Assembly (NCBI GenBank): GCA_021817185.1
Contig: JAKAVU010000012.1
Location: 1-19,680, forward strand
Length of the DNA stretch: 19,680 bases
Reading direction: 5' to 3'
Source of the DNA: a bacterium
Lineage (GTDB): Bacteria; Chloroflexota; Dormibacteria; UBA8260; Bog-877
The position numbers were made by a program, and so were the translations under genes. Numbering within the stretch: the stretch's first letter is position 1; each line of letters begins with the position of its first letter. Below the pieces are notes generated by a model that saw only the letters and a list, made by a program, of their open reading frames with translations, was not told the origin of the DNA and ran no database searches. This document shows positions 7,530 to 15,042 of this stretch, piece by piece.

Positions 7530-7547
7530 TGGTGGGGTCAACCACCA
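7530..7547 (+). promoter_or_regulatory. Stem-loop masking the start of the DUF6431-like gene
   Basis: TGGTGG (7530-7535) pairs with CCACCA (7542-7547) around GGTCAA. The stem contains part of the G-rich ribosome-binding-like sequence, and its last base is the A of the ATG at 7547. In RNA it could limit translation of the first transposition gene. This is inferred from sequence only. Confidence 0.3.
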
Positions 7548-8182
7548 TGGCCATCGTATGGCCCTGCGGGCTGTCTGTCGAGAGGTACGCCGCCCAGGGC
7601 AAGGAGATCTGGGTTCCCCGAAGTCGCTGCCCCGAGTGCCGCCAGGAGCTGGTCTTCTGGTCGGGGTACTGGAGGTACGTTCGGGAGAGGGCTGAGCACC
7701 GGCTGTTCATCCGCCGGGGGCGGTGCCAGAAGTGCGGCAGGACCCAGGCGCTGCTGCCATCGTTCCTGCTGCGCAGGCGGCTGGACCCGGTCCGAGTAAT
7801 CGGGCGGGCCTTGGTGCTCGGAGTCGCTGGGCTGGGGATGGGGAAGGTGGCGGCTCAGCTGGGGGTGCCTCACAGCACCGCCCGGGACTGGCGGCGGCGC
7901 CACCGGGCGAGAGCGCCGGCGCTGGTCGCGGGCCTTGCCGCTCTGCGAGTGGAACTCGGTGACGAGGTGATCAGCTTGCCCGGGGACCCAGAGCAGGCTG
8001 CCCTGGCTGCGCTGGGAGCCGTCTGGGCACCCCGGCAGGCGGTGGTGGGGCTGTGGGAGCTGGCCAGCCTGGTCAATGGCGGGGCCTGGCTGGGCACCAA
8101 CAAGACCCCGCCCTGGGCAGCGCTGGGAGATCGGCGTTTCATGGCTCCCATGCCAGCCAAGCCCACCCTGGAGGCCCTGTGA
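7547..8182 (+). CDS. DUF6431-like zinc-finger/HTH protein, transposon-associated
   Basis: About 211 residues from the ATG at 7547; in-frame TTG 7529 and GTG 7532 are alternatives. It opens with the PCGLSVERYA block I associate with DUF6431 proteins. It has a zinc-finger-like cluster, CPEC (Cys28, Cys31) and CQKC (Cys60, Cys63), flanking FWSGYWRYVRE. A helix-turn-helix near residues 95-118 (GMGKVAAQLGVPHSTARDWR) follows. Its stop overlaps the transposase ATG by one base. Proteins of this kind accompany DDE transposase/ATPase pairs in actinobacterial elements and probably bind element ends or a target site. That role is inferred, and the C-terminal 90 residues carry no recognised motif. Confidence 0.7.
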   Translation: MAIVWPCGLSVERYAAQGKEIWVPRSRCPECRQELVFWSGYWRYVRERAEHRLFIRRGRCQKCGRTQALLPSFLLRRRLDPVRVIGRALVLGVAGLGMGKVAAQLGVPHSTARDWRRRHRARAPALVAGLAALRVELGDEVISLPGDPEQAALAALGAVWAPRQAVVGLWELASLVNGGAWLGTNKTPPWAALGDRRFMAPMPAKPTLEAL

Positions 8183-9525
8183 TGCCCGCTGACCCGACCG
8201 AGACCAGTGCTCTATTCCGATATGTGGTGATCGCGGAGGCCCTGAACTCCCGCCTGGGGGCCAAAGAGCGAGGCCGGCTGGTGCGGGAGATTGCCGCGCG
8301 GGTGCACACCCTGCCCGACGGCAACCAGGTGATGGTGAGCCGCCCCACGGTGGACCGCTGGCTGCGGGCCTACCGGCAAGATGGTCTGCCGGGCCTGCAG
8401 CCGCAGCGGCGCTCGGACCAGGGGGCTATCCGGAGGCATCCGGAGCTGTTCGCGGAGGCGGCTGCCCTGCGCCGCGAGCTGCCCACTCGCAGCGCCGCCC
8501 ATATCGCCGACATCCTCAAGACCAAGCACGGGATCGAAGTGGCGCCGCGGACCATCCGCGACCAGCTGCGGCGGCAGGGGTTGCAGCGGGGCACCCTGGG
8601 AGTGGATCCGGTGGTGTACGGGCGGTACGAGGCCGAGTGCCCCAACGAGCGCGGGATCGGTGACGTGCTGAGCGGGCCGTTCGTGCCCTTCCCGCAGGTG
8701 GTCGGCAGCCGCAAGGCCAAGCTCTTCCTACTTGTTGATGACCACAGCCGCCTCTTGGTGCATGGCCGTTGGATGAGCCACGAGAACACCAGGGCCGGCC
8801 AGGTGGTGCTGCGGCAGGCGTTCGTCAAGCGGGGGCTGCCAAGCACCCTCTATTTTGATAACGGCAGCCCATACATCACCGCTCCCCTGGAGCGCACCTG
8901 CGCGGTCCTGGGTATCCGCCTGATCCACAGCAAGCCGTACTCGCCGCAGGGTCGGGGCAAGCAGGAAAGGTTGAACCGCCTGATTCGAGAGCGCTTCCTG
9001 CTGGAGGCGGAGGCGGCGGGAATAGCGGATCTTGACGAGCTCAACGACCGCTGGATGGCCTGGGTGGAGACGATGTGCAACACCCGGGTGCATGCCGAGA
9101 CCGGGGAGACCCCCATCGCCCGCTTCCTGGCGGGCGGGCCGCCCCGGGCGGCCGACCCGGCGCTGCTCCAGGAGGCCTTCCGCTGGTCGTCCCAGCGGAC
9201 GGTGACCAAGACCGCCATCGTGAGCCTGGCCGGGAACCGGTACAAGGTGGATCCCGGGCTGGTGGGAAAGCGGGTGGAGCTTCGCTACGACCCCGAGGAC
9301 ATGAGCAGTCTCAGCGTCTACTTGGAGAGCCGGCTGGTTGGGGTGGCAACGCCGTTCGTGCTCGGCCACCACGTCCACCCCGCCGTCCCCCAGGCAGTTC
9401 GAGCCCAGCCCCAGCCAACCGGGATCGACTACCTCGGTCTGGTGCTCAGAGCCCATGACGCCGCCTTCACCGAGCAGATTGCCTACCGGGAGTTGAGTGG
9501 GCCCGACTTGGAGCCCTTGGCATGA
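8182..9525 (+). CDS. DDE transposase, IS481/Mu/TnsB-like integrase core
   Basis: About 447 residues from the ATG at 8182, with GGAGG 7 bases upstream. Residues 10-135 hold two helix-turn-helix regions: SRPTVDRWLRAYRQDGLPGL and SAAHIADILKTKHGIEVAPR. The RNase H-like core has GIGDVLSGP (Asp161), LFLLVDDHSR, LYFDNGSPYI (Asp226) and SPQGRGKQERLNR (Glu262), the three catalytic acidic residues with normal spacing. A C-terminal beta-barrel-like part (VSLAGNRYKVDPGLVGKRVE) and a tail reaching into the ATPase start follow, as in Mu/TnsB-type transposases, which contact their ATPase through the tail. It looks intact. It would cut the ends and join the element to target DNA. Confidence 0.9.
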   Translation: MPADPTETSALFRYVVIAEALNSRLGAKERGRLVREIAARVHTLPDGNQVMVSRPTVDRWLRAYRQDGLPGLQPQRRSDQGAIRRHPELFAEAAALRRELPTRSAAHIADILKTKHGIEVAPRTIRDQLRRQGLQRGTLGVDPVVYGRYEAECPNERGIGDVLSGPFVPFPQVVGSRKAKLFLLVDDHSRLLVHGRWMSHENTRAGQVVLRQAFVKRGLPSTLYFDNGSPYITAPLERTCAVLGIRLIHSKPYSPQGRGKQERLNRLIRERFLLEAEAAGIADLDELNDRWMAWVETMCNTRVHAETGETPIARFLAGGPPRAADPALLQEAFRWSSQRTVTKTAIVSLAGNRYKVDPGLVGKRVELRYDPEDMSSLSVYLESRLVGVATPFVLGHHVHPAVPQAVRAQPQPTGIDYLGLVLRAHDAAFTEQIAYRELSGPDLEPLA

Positions 9526-10340
9526 GCACCAGTCCTTCCTGGATCACCCATTTCGGCCTCACTCACACCCCATTCACCAAGTCCATCGCCGCCGCCGACC
9601 TTTTCGCCAGGGCCGCCCATGCCGAGGCGGTGGCCCGGCTCGGATACTGCATCGCCGAGGGCACCCTGGGGGTGCTCGTGGGCGATGTCGGGGCCGGCAA
9701 GACGGTGGCGGTGCGAGCGGCTGTGGCCGGTCTCGACCGCACCCGCCATCACGTGGTCTACGTCCCCAACCCGGCATTCGGCACGCGCGGACTGTATGTC
9801 GCCATAGTCGGCGCCCTGGGCGCGGTGCCCCGCTATCGCAAGCCGGAACTGATCGCCCAGACCCAGCACCTGCTCGCGGTCGAGGCGGCCGAGCGCCACC
9901 GCAAGGTGGTGGTCATCCTGGACGAAGCTCATCTCCTGAGCCCAGACCAGTTGGAGGAGCTCCGCCTCCTCACCAGTGCCGACATGGACACCACCAACCC
10001 CTTCGCGGGCATCCTGGTGGGCCAACCGGCACTTGCTCAGCAGCTGCGCATGGGAAGTTTCACGGCGCTGGATCAGCGGATTGCCATCCGCTACACCCTG
10101 ACTCCCATGGACCTGGGCGAGTCGGCCCAGTACCTGCGCCACCACCTGACTCTGGTGGGCCGCTCCGATCCGCTCTTCGCCGATGACGCCATCGCGCGTC
10201 TGCACCGGGTCGCCAACGGTCTCCCCCGCATCCTCAACAACGCCGCCACCGCTGCCCTCATCGCCGCCGCCGCCGACGGCAAGGACCTGGTCGACGACCA
10301 GTCCGCCAAGCGCGCTGCCGCCGAGCTCACCCGTGACTGA
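9522..10340 (+). CDS. ExeA/TnsC-like AAA ATPase, transposition partner
   Basis: About 272 residues from the ATG at 9522, overlapping the transposase stop by four bases (ATGA). The N-terminus, HFGLTHTPFTKSI, is the usual start of ExeA/TniB-like ATPases. Walker A is GDVGAGKT (54-61) and Walker B is VVVILDEAHLL (129-137). LVGQPALAQQL and FTALDQRIAIRYTLTPM carry the sensor and arginine-finger region, and GLPRILNNAATAAL is the C-terminal lid. By analogy with TnsC, TniB and MuB it would load on target DNA, choose the insertion site and activate the transposase. No truncation is seen. Confidence 0.88.
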   Translation: MSTSPSWITHFGLTHTPFTKSIAAADLFARAAHAEAVARLGYCIAEGTLGVLVGDVGAGKTVAVRAAVAGLDRTRHHVVYVPNPAFGTRGLYVAIVGALGAVPRYRKPELIAQTQHLLAVEAAERHRKVVVILDEAHLLSPDQLEELRLLTSADMDTTNPFAGILVGQPALAQQLRMGSFTALDQRIAIRYTLTPMDLGESAQYLRHHLTLVGRSDPLFADDAIARLHRVANGLPRILNNAATAALIAAAADGKDLVDDQSAKRAAAELTRD

Positions 10341-10710
10341 GTTCGGCGGCCCCCCGCGCCAATCCCCGTGGCGTGACGATGGCATGCCGATGGTCTGCCC
10401 GGTCTGCCAGGGCCCATTTGCCTCCTCAGGCAGAAGGGTCTACTGCTCAGCAGCGTGCAAGGCCTCGGCCTACCGGAGAAGGCAGGGAGCCCGCGCGCCT
10501 GAACCCCTGCCGCCCATCCGTCTGCGCCGCCCGCTGACCGTCTACGAGTGCGGCTCCTGCGGGGAAAGGGCCGTCGGTGAGCAGTACTGCGGGGACTGCG
10601 GGACCTTCCGGTCCCGCGTTGGGCTGGGCGGGCTCTGCCCCAACTGCGATGAGCCAGTCGCCGTCTCCGACTTGCTTCCCAAGGAAGTGCTGCCCAACGC
10701 CCTGGGCTAG
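10333..10710 (+). CDS. Multi-CxxC zinc-ribbon protein of the transposition module
   Basis: About 125 residues from the GTG at 10333, which overlaps the ATPase stop; the frame is open further upstream but there overlaps the ATPase. The N-terminal finger is CPVC (22-25) plus CSAAC (38-42) followed by KASAYRRRQG, like the FCS/MYM-type finger CxxC...YCSxxCrxxaxRRR. The second ribbon is CGSC (73-76) plus CGDC (86-89), and a last CPNC pair is at 102-105. The basic stretch between the fingers suggests nucleic-acid binding. Its position makes it a fourth component of the element, perhaps for target choice. I do not know a characterised homologue. Confidence 0.7.
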   Translation: MTEFGGPPRQSPWRDDGMPMVCPVCQGPFASSGRRVYCSAACKASAYRRRQGARAPEPLPPIRLRRPLTVYECGSCGERAVGEQYCGDCGTFRSRVGLGGLCPNCDEPVAVSDLLPKEVLPNALG

Positions 10711-11516
10711 CCCAGTTCCATTCCCTCCCGCAGCTCCTGTCCCGCGGTCAGATCGTTCACTGCCGGCAACTGCTCCACGCGGGCCTTCCCACCTCGCCCA
10801 CCATGGCCACTCGCCGCCATATCCGTACTGCCGCGGGGGCCCGGCGGCCGCTCCCATCTTCGATTGGCCGGTTAACCGCAAGGCATGGGCAAGCAGGAAC
10901 GGCTCAACCTCGACCCAACTCTGGGCGGTCGGTTCGTCCTCACCCAAACCTGCCACTACATGTTCAAACAACGCGAGCGCTAACAAGTGGCCGGTCAGTT
11001 CCAGCGGCGCCCCATGGAAGTCACATGTCCCTGGCATCTCTACGTATGTACCCCGTGAGCCACCACCGCGGACCACTCTGGTGTTGACCGCGCGGCCATC
11101 TGCATCGCCCTGGGTCATGGCCAGTGGGAACCGTCACCATCCACTATGGCGCTGTCGACGAGACCAGCCCCCGCAGAGCCGCTAACTCGGCGCGGCCACC
11201 GCGGCGAATGTCCTCTCTGTCGGACACGGGAGGGCGGTCAGTGGCGGGGGCTGGCCCCAAGCCGAGCGTAATCATGCCGGGACTGGTCGCTTAGCTTGCT
11301 CGGGCTGCTGCCTGCTCGCACGGCAGCGCCAGAGATTGAAGTTGACCAGTGACTAGTCCGCGCGGCGATCAGCTTGTCTTGGGCCAGCTCCCTTCGATGG
11401 ACAGGCCCTTCACCTGCCCTTGCCCACCAACCTCACGGTTGATCGACGTTGCCACTCACCCTGCGCCCGACGGGTGACGTCTCTCGAGCTGGGTCCATTG
11501 TTGCTAACCTACGCAT
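10711..11516. other. 806-bp stretch without a supported gene; possible decayed transposase echo
   Basis: No open frame here has a ribosome binding site and recognisable motif; long frames on both strands look like GC-driven shadows. One short plus-strand stretch (10876-10977) reads PQGMGKQERLN after a stop, close to SPQGRGKQERLN around the catalytic Glu of the transposase, and shares a 13-base exact run with it. The far end of the module is probably inside this stretch. The last 15 bases carry the promoter of the next operon. Confidence 0.4.
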
Positions 11517-11520
11517 ATGC
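11505..11520 (+). promoter_or_regulatory. Leaderless -10 element and palindrome at the arsR/smtB-type gene
   Basis: TAACCT (11505-11510), preceded by TTGC, lies exactly 6 bases before the ATG at 11517, and there is no ribosome binding sequence, so the mRNA probably begins at or near the A of ATG. GCATATGC (11513-11520) is a perfect 8-base palindrome across the start codon, well placed for autorepression. Its use as operator is an inference. Confidence 0.5.
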
Positions 11521-11939
11521 CGATACGCTCCGAGAAGCAGATTACGAAGATCCCTTCGATAGACGCGTGCGCCGTACGCGTGGTCGACCCTGACCGGGTC
11601 GCGGCCGTGCGCGTCGAATTGCCTCCTGAGGCAGACATCGCCGAACTGGCAGCGATGTTCGAGTTGCTCGCCGACTTCGGTCGGCTGCGGCTGCTAGCCG
11701 CGCTGCGTAGTGGGGAGACATGCGTCTGCGACCTGGCCGCAGCCTGCGGGCAGGCCGAGTCGGCGGTCAGCCACGCCTTGCGGCTGTTGCGCATGGCCCG
11801 TGTGGTCACGGTACGTCGGGCGGGCCGGATGGCCTACTACCAGCTCGCCGACGCCCACGTCCGAGTGCTGCTCGACCTGGCCCTCAGCCACCAGGACCAC
11901 GCCAGCAGGGCCGCAGTCGGGTCGGTTGCCGTGCGATAG
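11517..11939 (+). CDS. ArsR/SmtB-family metal-sensing repressor (CzrA-like alpha5 site)
   Basis: 140 residues. The winged helix spans about 40-110: IAELAAMFELLADFGRLRLL, then CVCDLAAACGQAESAVSHAL as recognition region, then a RRAGRMAYYQL wing. The C-terminal helix holds Asp112, His114, His125 and His128 with the spacing D-x-H-x10-H-x2-H, the complete alpha5 zinc/cobalt/nickel site of SmtB/CzrA sensors. Cys69 and Cys71 (ETCVCDL) sit where CadC/ArsR proteins have their alpha3 thiolate site, and Cys18 could add a third thiol. It should leave DNA when metal binds. The stop overlaps the next GTG by one base, so it heads an operon with two CDF genes. Confidence 0.92.
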   Translation: MPIRSEKQITKIPSIDACAVRVVDPDRVAAVRVELPPEADIAELAAMFELLADFGRLRLLAALRSGETCVCDLAAACGQAESAVSHALRLLRMARVVTVRRAGRMAYYQLADAHVRVLLDLALSHQDHASRAAVGSVAVR

Positions 11940-12574
11940 TGACAGTCACCGTAGATCGGCCGCAGGCACCAGACCGCCGGCTAATGCGCCGCGGGGTCCG
12001 CCTTGAGGCGGCCACCGTCGGCTGGAACATGGTCGAGGCCGTCATCGCCTTGACCGCGGGGCTGACCGCCGGCTCGGTGGCGCTCACCGGCTTCGGCTTG
12101 GACTCAGCCATCGAGATTGTCGCAGCTGTACTGGTGCTGATCCGCCTTCGGTCGGCCCTATCCGGGCAGGCGTCCGACCCGACCCGGGAACGCAGGGCGC
12201 TGCGGGCAATAGCCATCACCTTCGTCGCCCTCGCCAGCTACCTGCTGGCCGACGGGATCGCCACTCTGCTCACCGGTACCCGGCCGCACGACTCCCCGGT
12301 CGGGATCGGCGTCACCGCCGCCGCCCTGATCGTGATGCCAAGCCTTGCCATGGCAAAGCGGCGCGCCGGGCGAGCGCTGGGCAACCAGCTGCTTGTCAGC
12401 GAGTCCGCCGAGTCTGCACTGTGCGCCTCGCTGGCAGGCACCACCTTGGTGGCCCTCGCCGTTTACGCCGCCACCGGGGCAGCCTGGGTGGACCCGGTCG
12501 CCGGCTTCGTCATCGCTGGCTACGCGCTAAGGGAGGCCCGCGAAGCATGGGAGGGCGAGCTGTGCGAAGGCTGA
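11939..12574 (+). CDS. Short CDF-like cation transporter with atypical metal-site residues
   Basis: About 211 residues from the GTG at 11939, which shares one base with the repressor stop (TAGTG). Six hydrophobic segments can be placed at about 25-45, 47-70, 87-110, 120-140, 150-172 and 178-198. The membrane part resembles the cation-diffusion-facilitator fold, with no cytoplasmic C-terminal domain. Where canonical CDFs have HxxxD or DxxxD in helices 2 and 5, this one has GLDSAIE (Asp55, Glu59) and SESAESALC (Glu155, Glu158). I recognise such short CDFs from actinobacteria, but their substrate is not established to my knowledge. The neighbouring zinc-type sensor suggests metal efflux. It overlaps the next gene by 13 bases. 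Confidence 0.8.
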   Translation: MTVTVDRPQAPDRRLMRRGVRLEAATVGWNMVEAVIALTAGLTAGSVALTGFGLDSAIEIVAAVLVLIRLRSALSGQASDPTRERRALRAIAITFVALASYLLADGIATLLTGTRPHDSPVGIGVTAAALIVMPSLAMAKRRAGRALGNQLLVSESAESALCASLAGTTLVALAVYAATGAAWVDPVAGFVIAGYALREAREAWEGELCEG

Positions 12575-13539
12575 GGCACAGGGATCCGAGCGCGGGCGCC
12601 CACGGGCAGGGGAAGCATGGCTCAAGTTCTGGCCACGTCGACACCCGGAGTGCCTTGGCTGCCGCCGATCGGCGCTACCTACTCGGAGCGCTCGGCCTGA
12701 TCGTCGGCTTCATGGCCTTCGAGGTGGCGGCGGCAGTCGTTTCGGGATCGCTGGCGCTCCTCGCCGACGCCGGGCACATGCTCACTGACATCGGCGCGCT
12801 CTCTGGAGCGCTGTGGGCTACTCACCTGGCCGCCAAGCCGCCCAGTGACCGGTTCACCTTCGGTCTGAAGCGTGCCGAGATACTCTCCGCCGCAATTAAC
12901 GGCGTCACCCTGCTGGTCATCGCCGCGGTGATTGGCTCAGACGCCGTCGGCCGGCTCATCACCCCTGCCCCGGTGGACGGCATCGCCTTGGTGGTCGTCG
13001 CTGGGGTAGGGGTGGCCGTCAACGTCGCGGCCACCTGGATCCTCGCCAACGCTAACCGATCATCGATGAACATCCAGGGCGCTTTCGCCCACATCCTCAC
13101 CGACCTCTACGCTTTCATCGCCACCCTCGCCGCTGGCACTGTTATCATCAGCTTCAGCTATCGCCGCGCCGACTCGATCGCATCCTTGATAGTGGTCGGG
13201 CTAATGCTCCGCGCCGCTTGGCCCCTGCTCGCTGGGTCAGGTCGGGTCCTGCTCCAAGGTACTCCAGAGTCGATTGACCTCGGGGAGATTCGCCGCCACC
13301 TGGCCCAGCTCCCTGAAGTCGTCACGGTACATGAGGTGCATGCCTGGACACTCACCTCGGACCTGCCGGTCCTCTCCGCGCACGTAGTCGTCGCCGACGC
13401 CTGCCTCACCGACGGTAGCGCTGGGGGAGTCATCGACCGCCTACAGGCCTGCCTCGCAGGGCACTTCGACGTAGAGCACTCCACTTTCCAGCTCGAACCC
13501 GCCACCCACGCCGACCACGAGCATCCCCAGCACGGCTGA
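12562..13539 (+). CDS. CDF zinc/cobalt/cadmium efflux transporter (CzcD/ZnT type)
   Basis: About 325 residues from the GTG at 12562, preceded by GGGAGGGCGAG inside the upstream gene. A His-containing N-terminal tail (residues 6-25) leads into six membrane helices. LLADAGHMLTD (His72, Asp76) in helix 2 and FAHILTDLYAF (His177, Asp181) in helix 5 make the HD-HD transport site typical of zinc-selective CzcD/ZnT proteins. The cytoplasmic C-terminal domain (about 235-305) has VVTVHEVHAWTLTSDLPVLS AHVV-type ferredoxin-like strands, and the end is His-rich (THADHEHPQHG). It should export Zn2+ and possibly Co2+ or Cd2+ in exchange for protons. Induction by the upstream SmtB-type repressor is expected. 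Confidence 0.93.
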   Translation: MRRLRHRDPSAGAHGQGKHGSSSGHVDTRSALAAADRRYLLGALGLIVGFMAFEVAAAVVSGSLALLADAGHMLTDIGALSGALWATHLAAKPPSDRFTFGLKRAEILSAAINGVTLLVIAAVIGSDAVGRLITPAPVDGIALVVVAGVGVAVNVAATWILANANRSSMNIQGAFAHILTDLYAFIATLAAGTVIISFSYRRADSIASLIVVGLMLRAAWPLLAGSGRVLLQGTPESIDLGEIRRHLAQLPEVVTVHEVHAWTLTSDLPVLSAHVVVADACLTDGSAGGVIDRLQACLAGHFDVEHSTFQLEPATHADHEHPQHG

Positions 13540-14107
13540 TGGTGGCACCGATGCTCTCCTTCGGTCAGGGTTGGCCAGGAGTCGGCGGCGATCACCCAGG
13601 CATTCGACCATGACCTCTCCCGGCACTCGCAGGACCAGCAGAGCCGGTCACCATCGGTCGACGCCCAGCGTCGGATCAAGTGGAGCCGGCAGTGGTCAGC
13701 ATTGGACCGAGGAGCGCCCTGACCGCAGGATCAACACTTCGACCGTCCCAGATCGAGGCCGGCTGAGCGTCCAGGGAGCGCCAACGCTGAGCAGGCGGCG
13801 ACCCGCCTCGATCAGCATGTCGACCCTACCCAATACGATGGGACGCTCGGGCAGCCCCGATCCGTTGCTCCGGTGGTGGTGGGGAAGCGGCCCCAGGCAG
13901 GGTGGGGCCTCTGCGTGTGTGCTGCGGGAGGTGCCAGAGCGATCCCCCAGAAGTCCCCGACATCGGACAGCCGGTTCCCCGCACGTGGTCAGCTGCTCGG
14001 CAACCCTTCCCTCCGTCGGCGTCCTTCGCCAACGCTATGAGTGACTTCAATAGGAAGCAGCCTCCCCAAGACCGGGGTCAAGTAGTCTGGCCGGGGGCGT
14101 GTCCGCC
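13540..14107. other. Stretch without a supported gene upstream of the anchored His-rich protein
   Basis: Open frames at 13571-14044 (+), 13158-13679 (-) and others lack ribosome binding sites and familiar motifs and are probably shadows of GC-rich sequence. No strong terminator hairpin with a T-run follows the CDF operon. Confidence 0.4.
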
Positions 14108-14152
14108 CTGCTCTGAGCGTCTCGCCTACTACTAGCTTGCTATAGTACTCCA
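14108..14152 (+). promoter_or_regulatory. Leaderless promoter with BlaI-type dyad, copy 1
   Basis: TATAGT (14141-14146) is followed by exactly 6 bases and the ATG at 14153, with no ribosome binding sequence, so transcription should start at the ATG. CTACTA (14129-14134) and TAGTAC (14143-14148) form a 20-base dyad with 8-base spacer (5 of 6 arm pairs match) that covers the -10. CTGCTCTGA (14108-14116) lies 11 bases before ACTACTAGC. The whole arrangement recurs at 18057-18101. BlaI/MecI repressors bind short TAC/GTA-type dyads over promoters, and a BlaI gene lies at 16843, so it is the likely regulator. Confidence 0.65.
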
Positions 14153-14956
14153 ATGGGCAGTGCCCGCCGGGCCAAACAGCTCCGCAGAGAACCCGCCAAA
14201 TCGCCGCCTGGAACCAGGGCCGGGCGCAGAAGGGCATACTCAGCCAAGACGATTGAGACTCGGCGTCGCCGTCAGCGGATGTGGTGGGTGTTCGGAGCTG
14301 TCATCGCGGCGGCGGCATTCACCGTGGCTATCCGCGTCGGCCTCCCCGGACCAGGATCCAGCCCTCCTCGGCCCAAGCTCGTATCTCTGGCCTCCCTCGG
14401 CCACCTGGTTGCCCCTGGCTCCCCCGGGTCGCTCGGACCGGAGGGGATACCGGTTCCACCCGCGCCCCCACTGGCCAGCACGGTAAACGATGCGCGGGGG
14501 CAGACCGTCGACGGGATCCAATGCAACAGGTCGGAGCAGCCGCTCTTCCACGTCCACACCCACCTCACGATCTTCGTGGATGGCGCCGCCCGGCAGATCC
14601 CGGACGGGGTCGGGATTGTCCCGCCACTCCAGGTGCAGCCGACGTCCGAGGGGCCCTTCGTCACCGGAGGCACCTGCTTCTACTGGCTGCACACCCACGC
14701 GCCCGACGGGATCATCCACATCGAGTCGCCGGTCCAGCAGACTTACACGCTCGGTGACTTCTTCGACATCTGGGGTCAACCGCTCAGCCCCACCCGGGTG
14801 GGCCCGGCCATTGGTAGGGTCACAGCCTTCTATGACGGCAAGGTCTACGTCGGCAATCCGCGCGACATCCCGATCGGCAATCACATCCAGATCCAGCTCG
14901 ACATCGGCACTCCCCTCGTGGCGCCGGAGTTGATCCGTTTTCCGAGTGCGCTGTGA
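14153..14956 (+). CDS. Membrane-anchored extracytoplasmic His-rich protein of unknown function
   Basis: 267 residues. A very basic N-terminal tail (MGSARRAKQLRR and on to RRRRQR, 1-42) is followed by one membrane helix (about 44-62), a Pro-rich linker (65-110) containing LVAPGSPGSLGPEGIP, and a compact domain. That domain has FHVHTHLTIFVDG (His133, His135, His137), FYWLHTHAPDGIIHIE (His180, His182, His189), and single cysteines at 124 and 175. LGDFFDIWGQPLS and GNPRDIP follow near 200-240. The paired HxH motifs and the two cysteines suggest a metal site and perhaps a disulfide outside the membrane. I have seen this architecture as an uncharacterised family in high-GC bacteria, but no function is known to me. 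The first 12 codons and the promoter are shared with the redoxin at 18102. Confidence 0.75.
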   Translation: MGSARRAKQLRREPAKSPPGTRAGRRRAYSAKTIETRRRRQRMWWVFGAVIAAAAFTVAIRVGLPGPGSSPPRPKLVSLASLGHLVAPGSPGSLGPEGIPVPPAPPLASTVNDARGQTVDGIQCNRSEQPLFHVHTHLTIFVDGAARQIPDGVGIVPPLQVQPTSEGPFVTGGTCFYWLHTHAPDGIIHIESPVQQTYTLGDFFDIWGQPLSPTRVGPAIGRVTAFYDGKVYVGNPRDIPIGNHIQIQLDIGTPLVAPELIRFPSAL

Positions 14957-15042
14957 ACAGGCCGATTCTGCTGGCCGGAGCCTCACGGGCTGGGGTCGGA
15001 GGGCACGTATCGTGATCCGGGTCGGAAGCCTGGTGATCTGTA

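Larger units (their letters stand above)
7547..10710 (+). mobile_element. Four-gene transposition module (DUF6431-like / DDE transposase / AAA ATPase / zinc-ribbon)
   Basis: Four genes on one strand with stop/start overlaps (TGATG at 8180-8184; ATGA at 9522-9525; GTGACTGA around 10333) form one operon. The composition is a DDE strand-transfer enzyme plus an ExeA/TnsC-like ATPase, as in IS481/Tn5053/Tn7-like elements, with two Cys-rich DNA-binding-type partners. The coordinates cover only the gene core. I looked on both sides for terminal inverted repeats and target duplications and found none I trust, so the true ends are unknown. Confidence 0.7.

Noticed and set aside
7227..7541. Minus-strand frame with DPLGNVF resembling a VOC end
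   Set aside because: A single short resemblance; the frame crosses the hairpin and G-tract region and has no start context.
10447..11118. 223-codon minus-strand frame over the zinc-ribbon gene
   Set aside because: It overlaps a gene with clear zinc fingers and shows no motif of its own.
13571..14044. 157-codon frame between the CDF operon and the His-rich protein
   Set aside because: Arg/Ser/Pro-rich, no ribosome binding site and no family; overlapping open frames exist on both strands.
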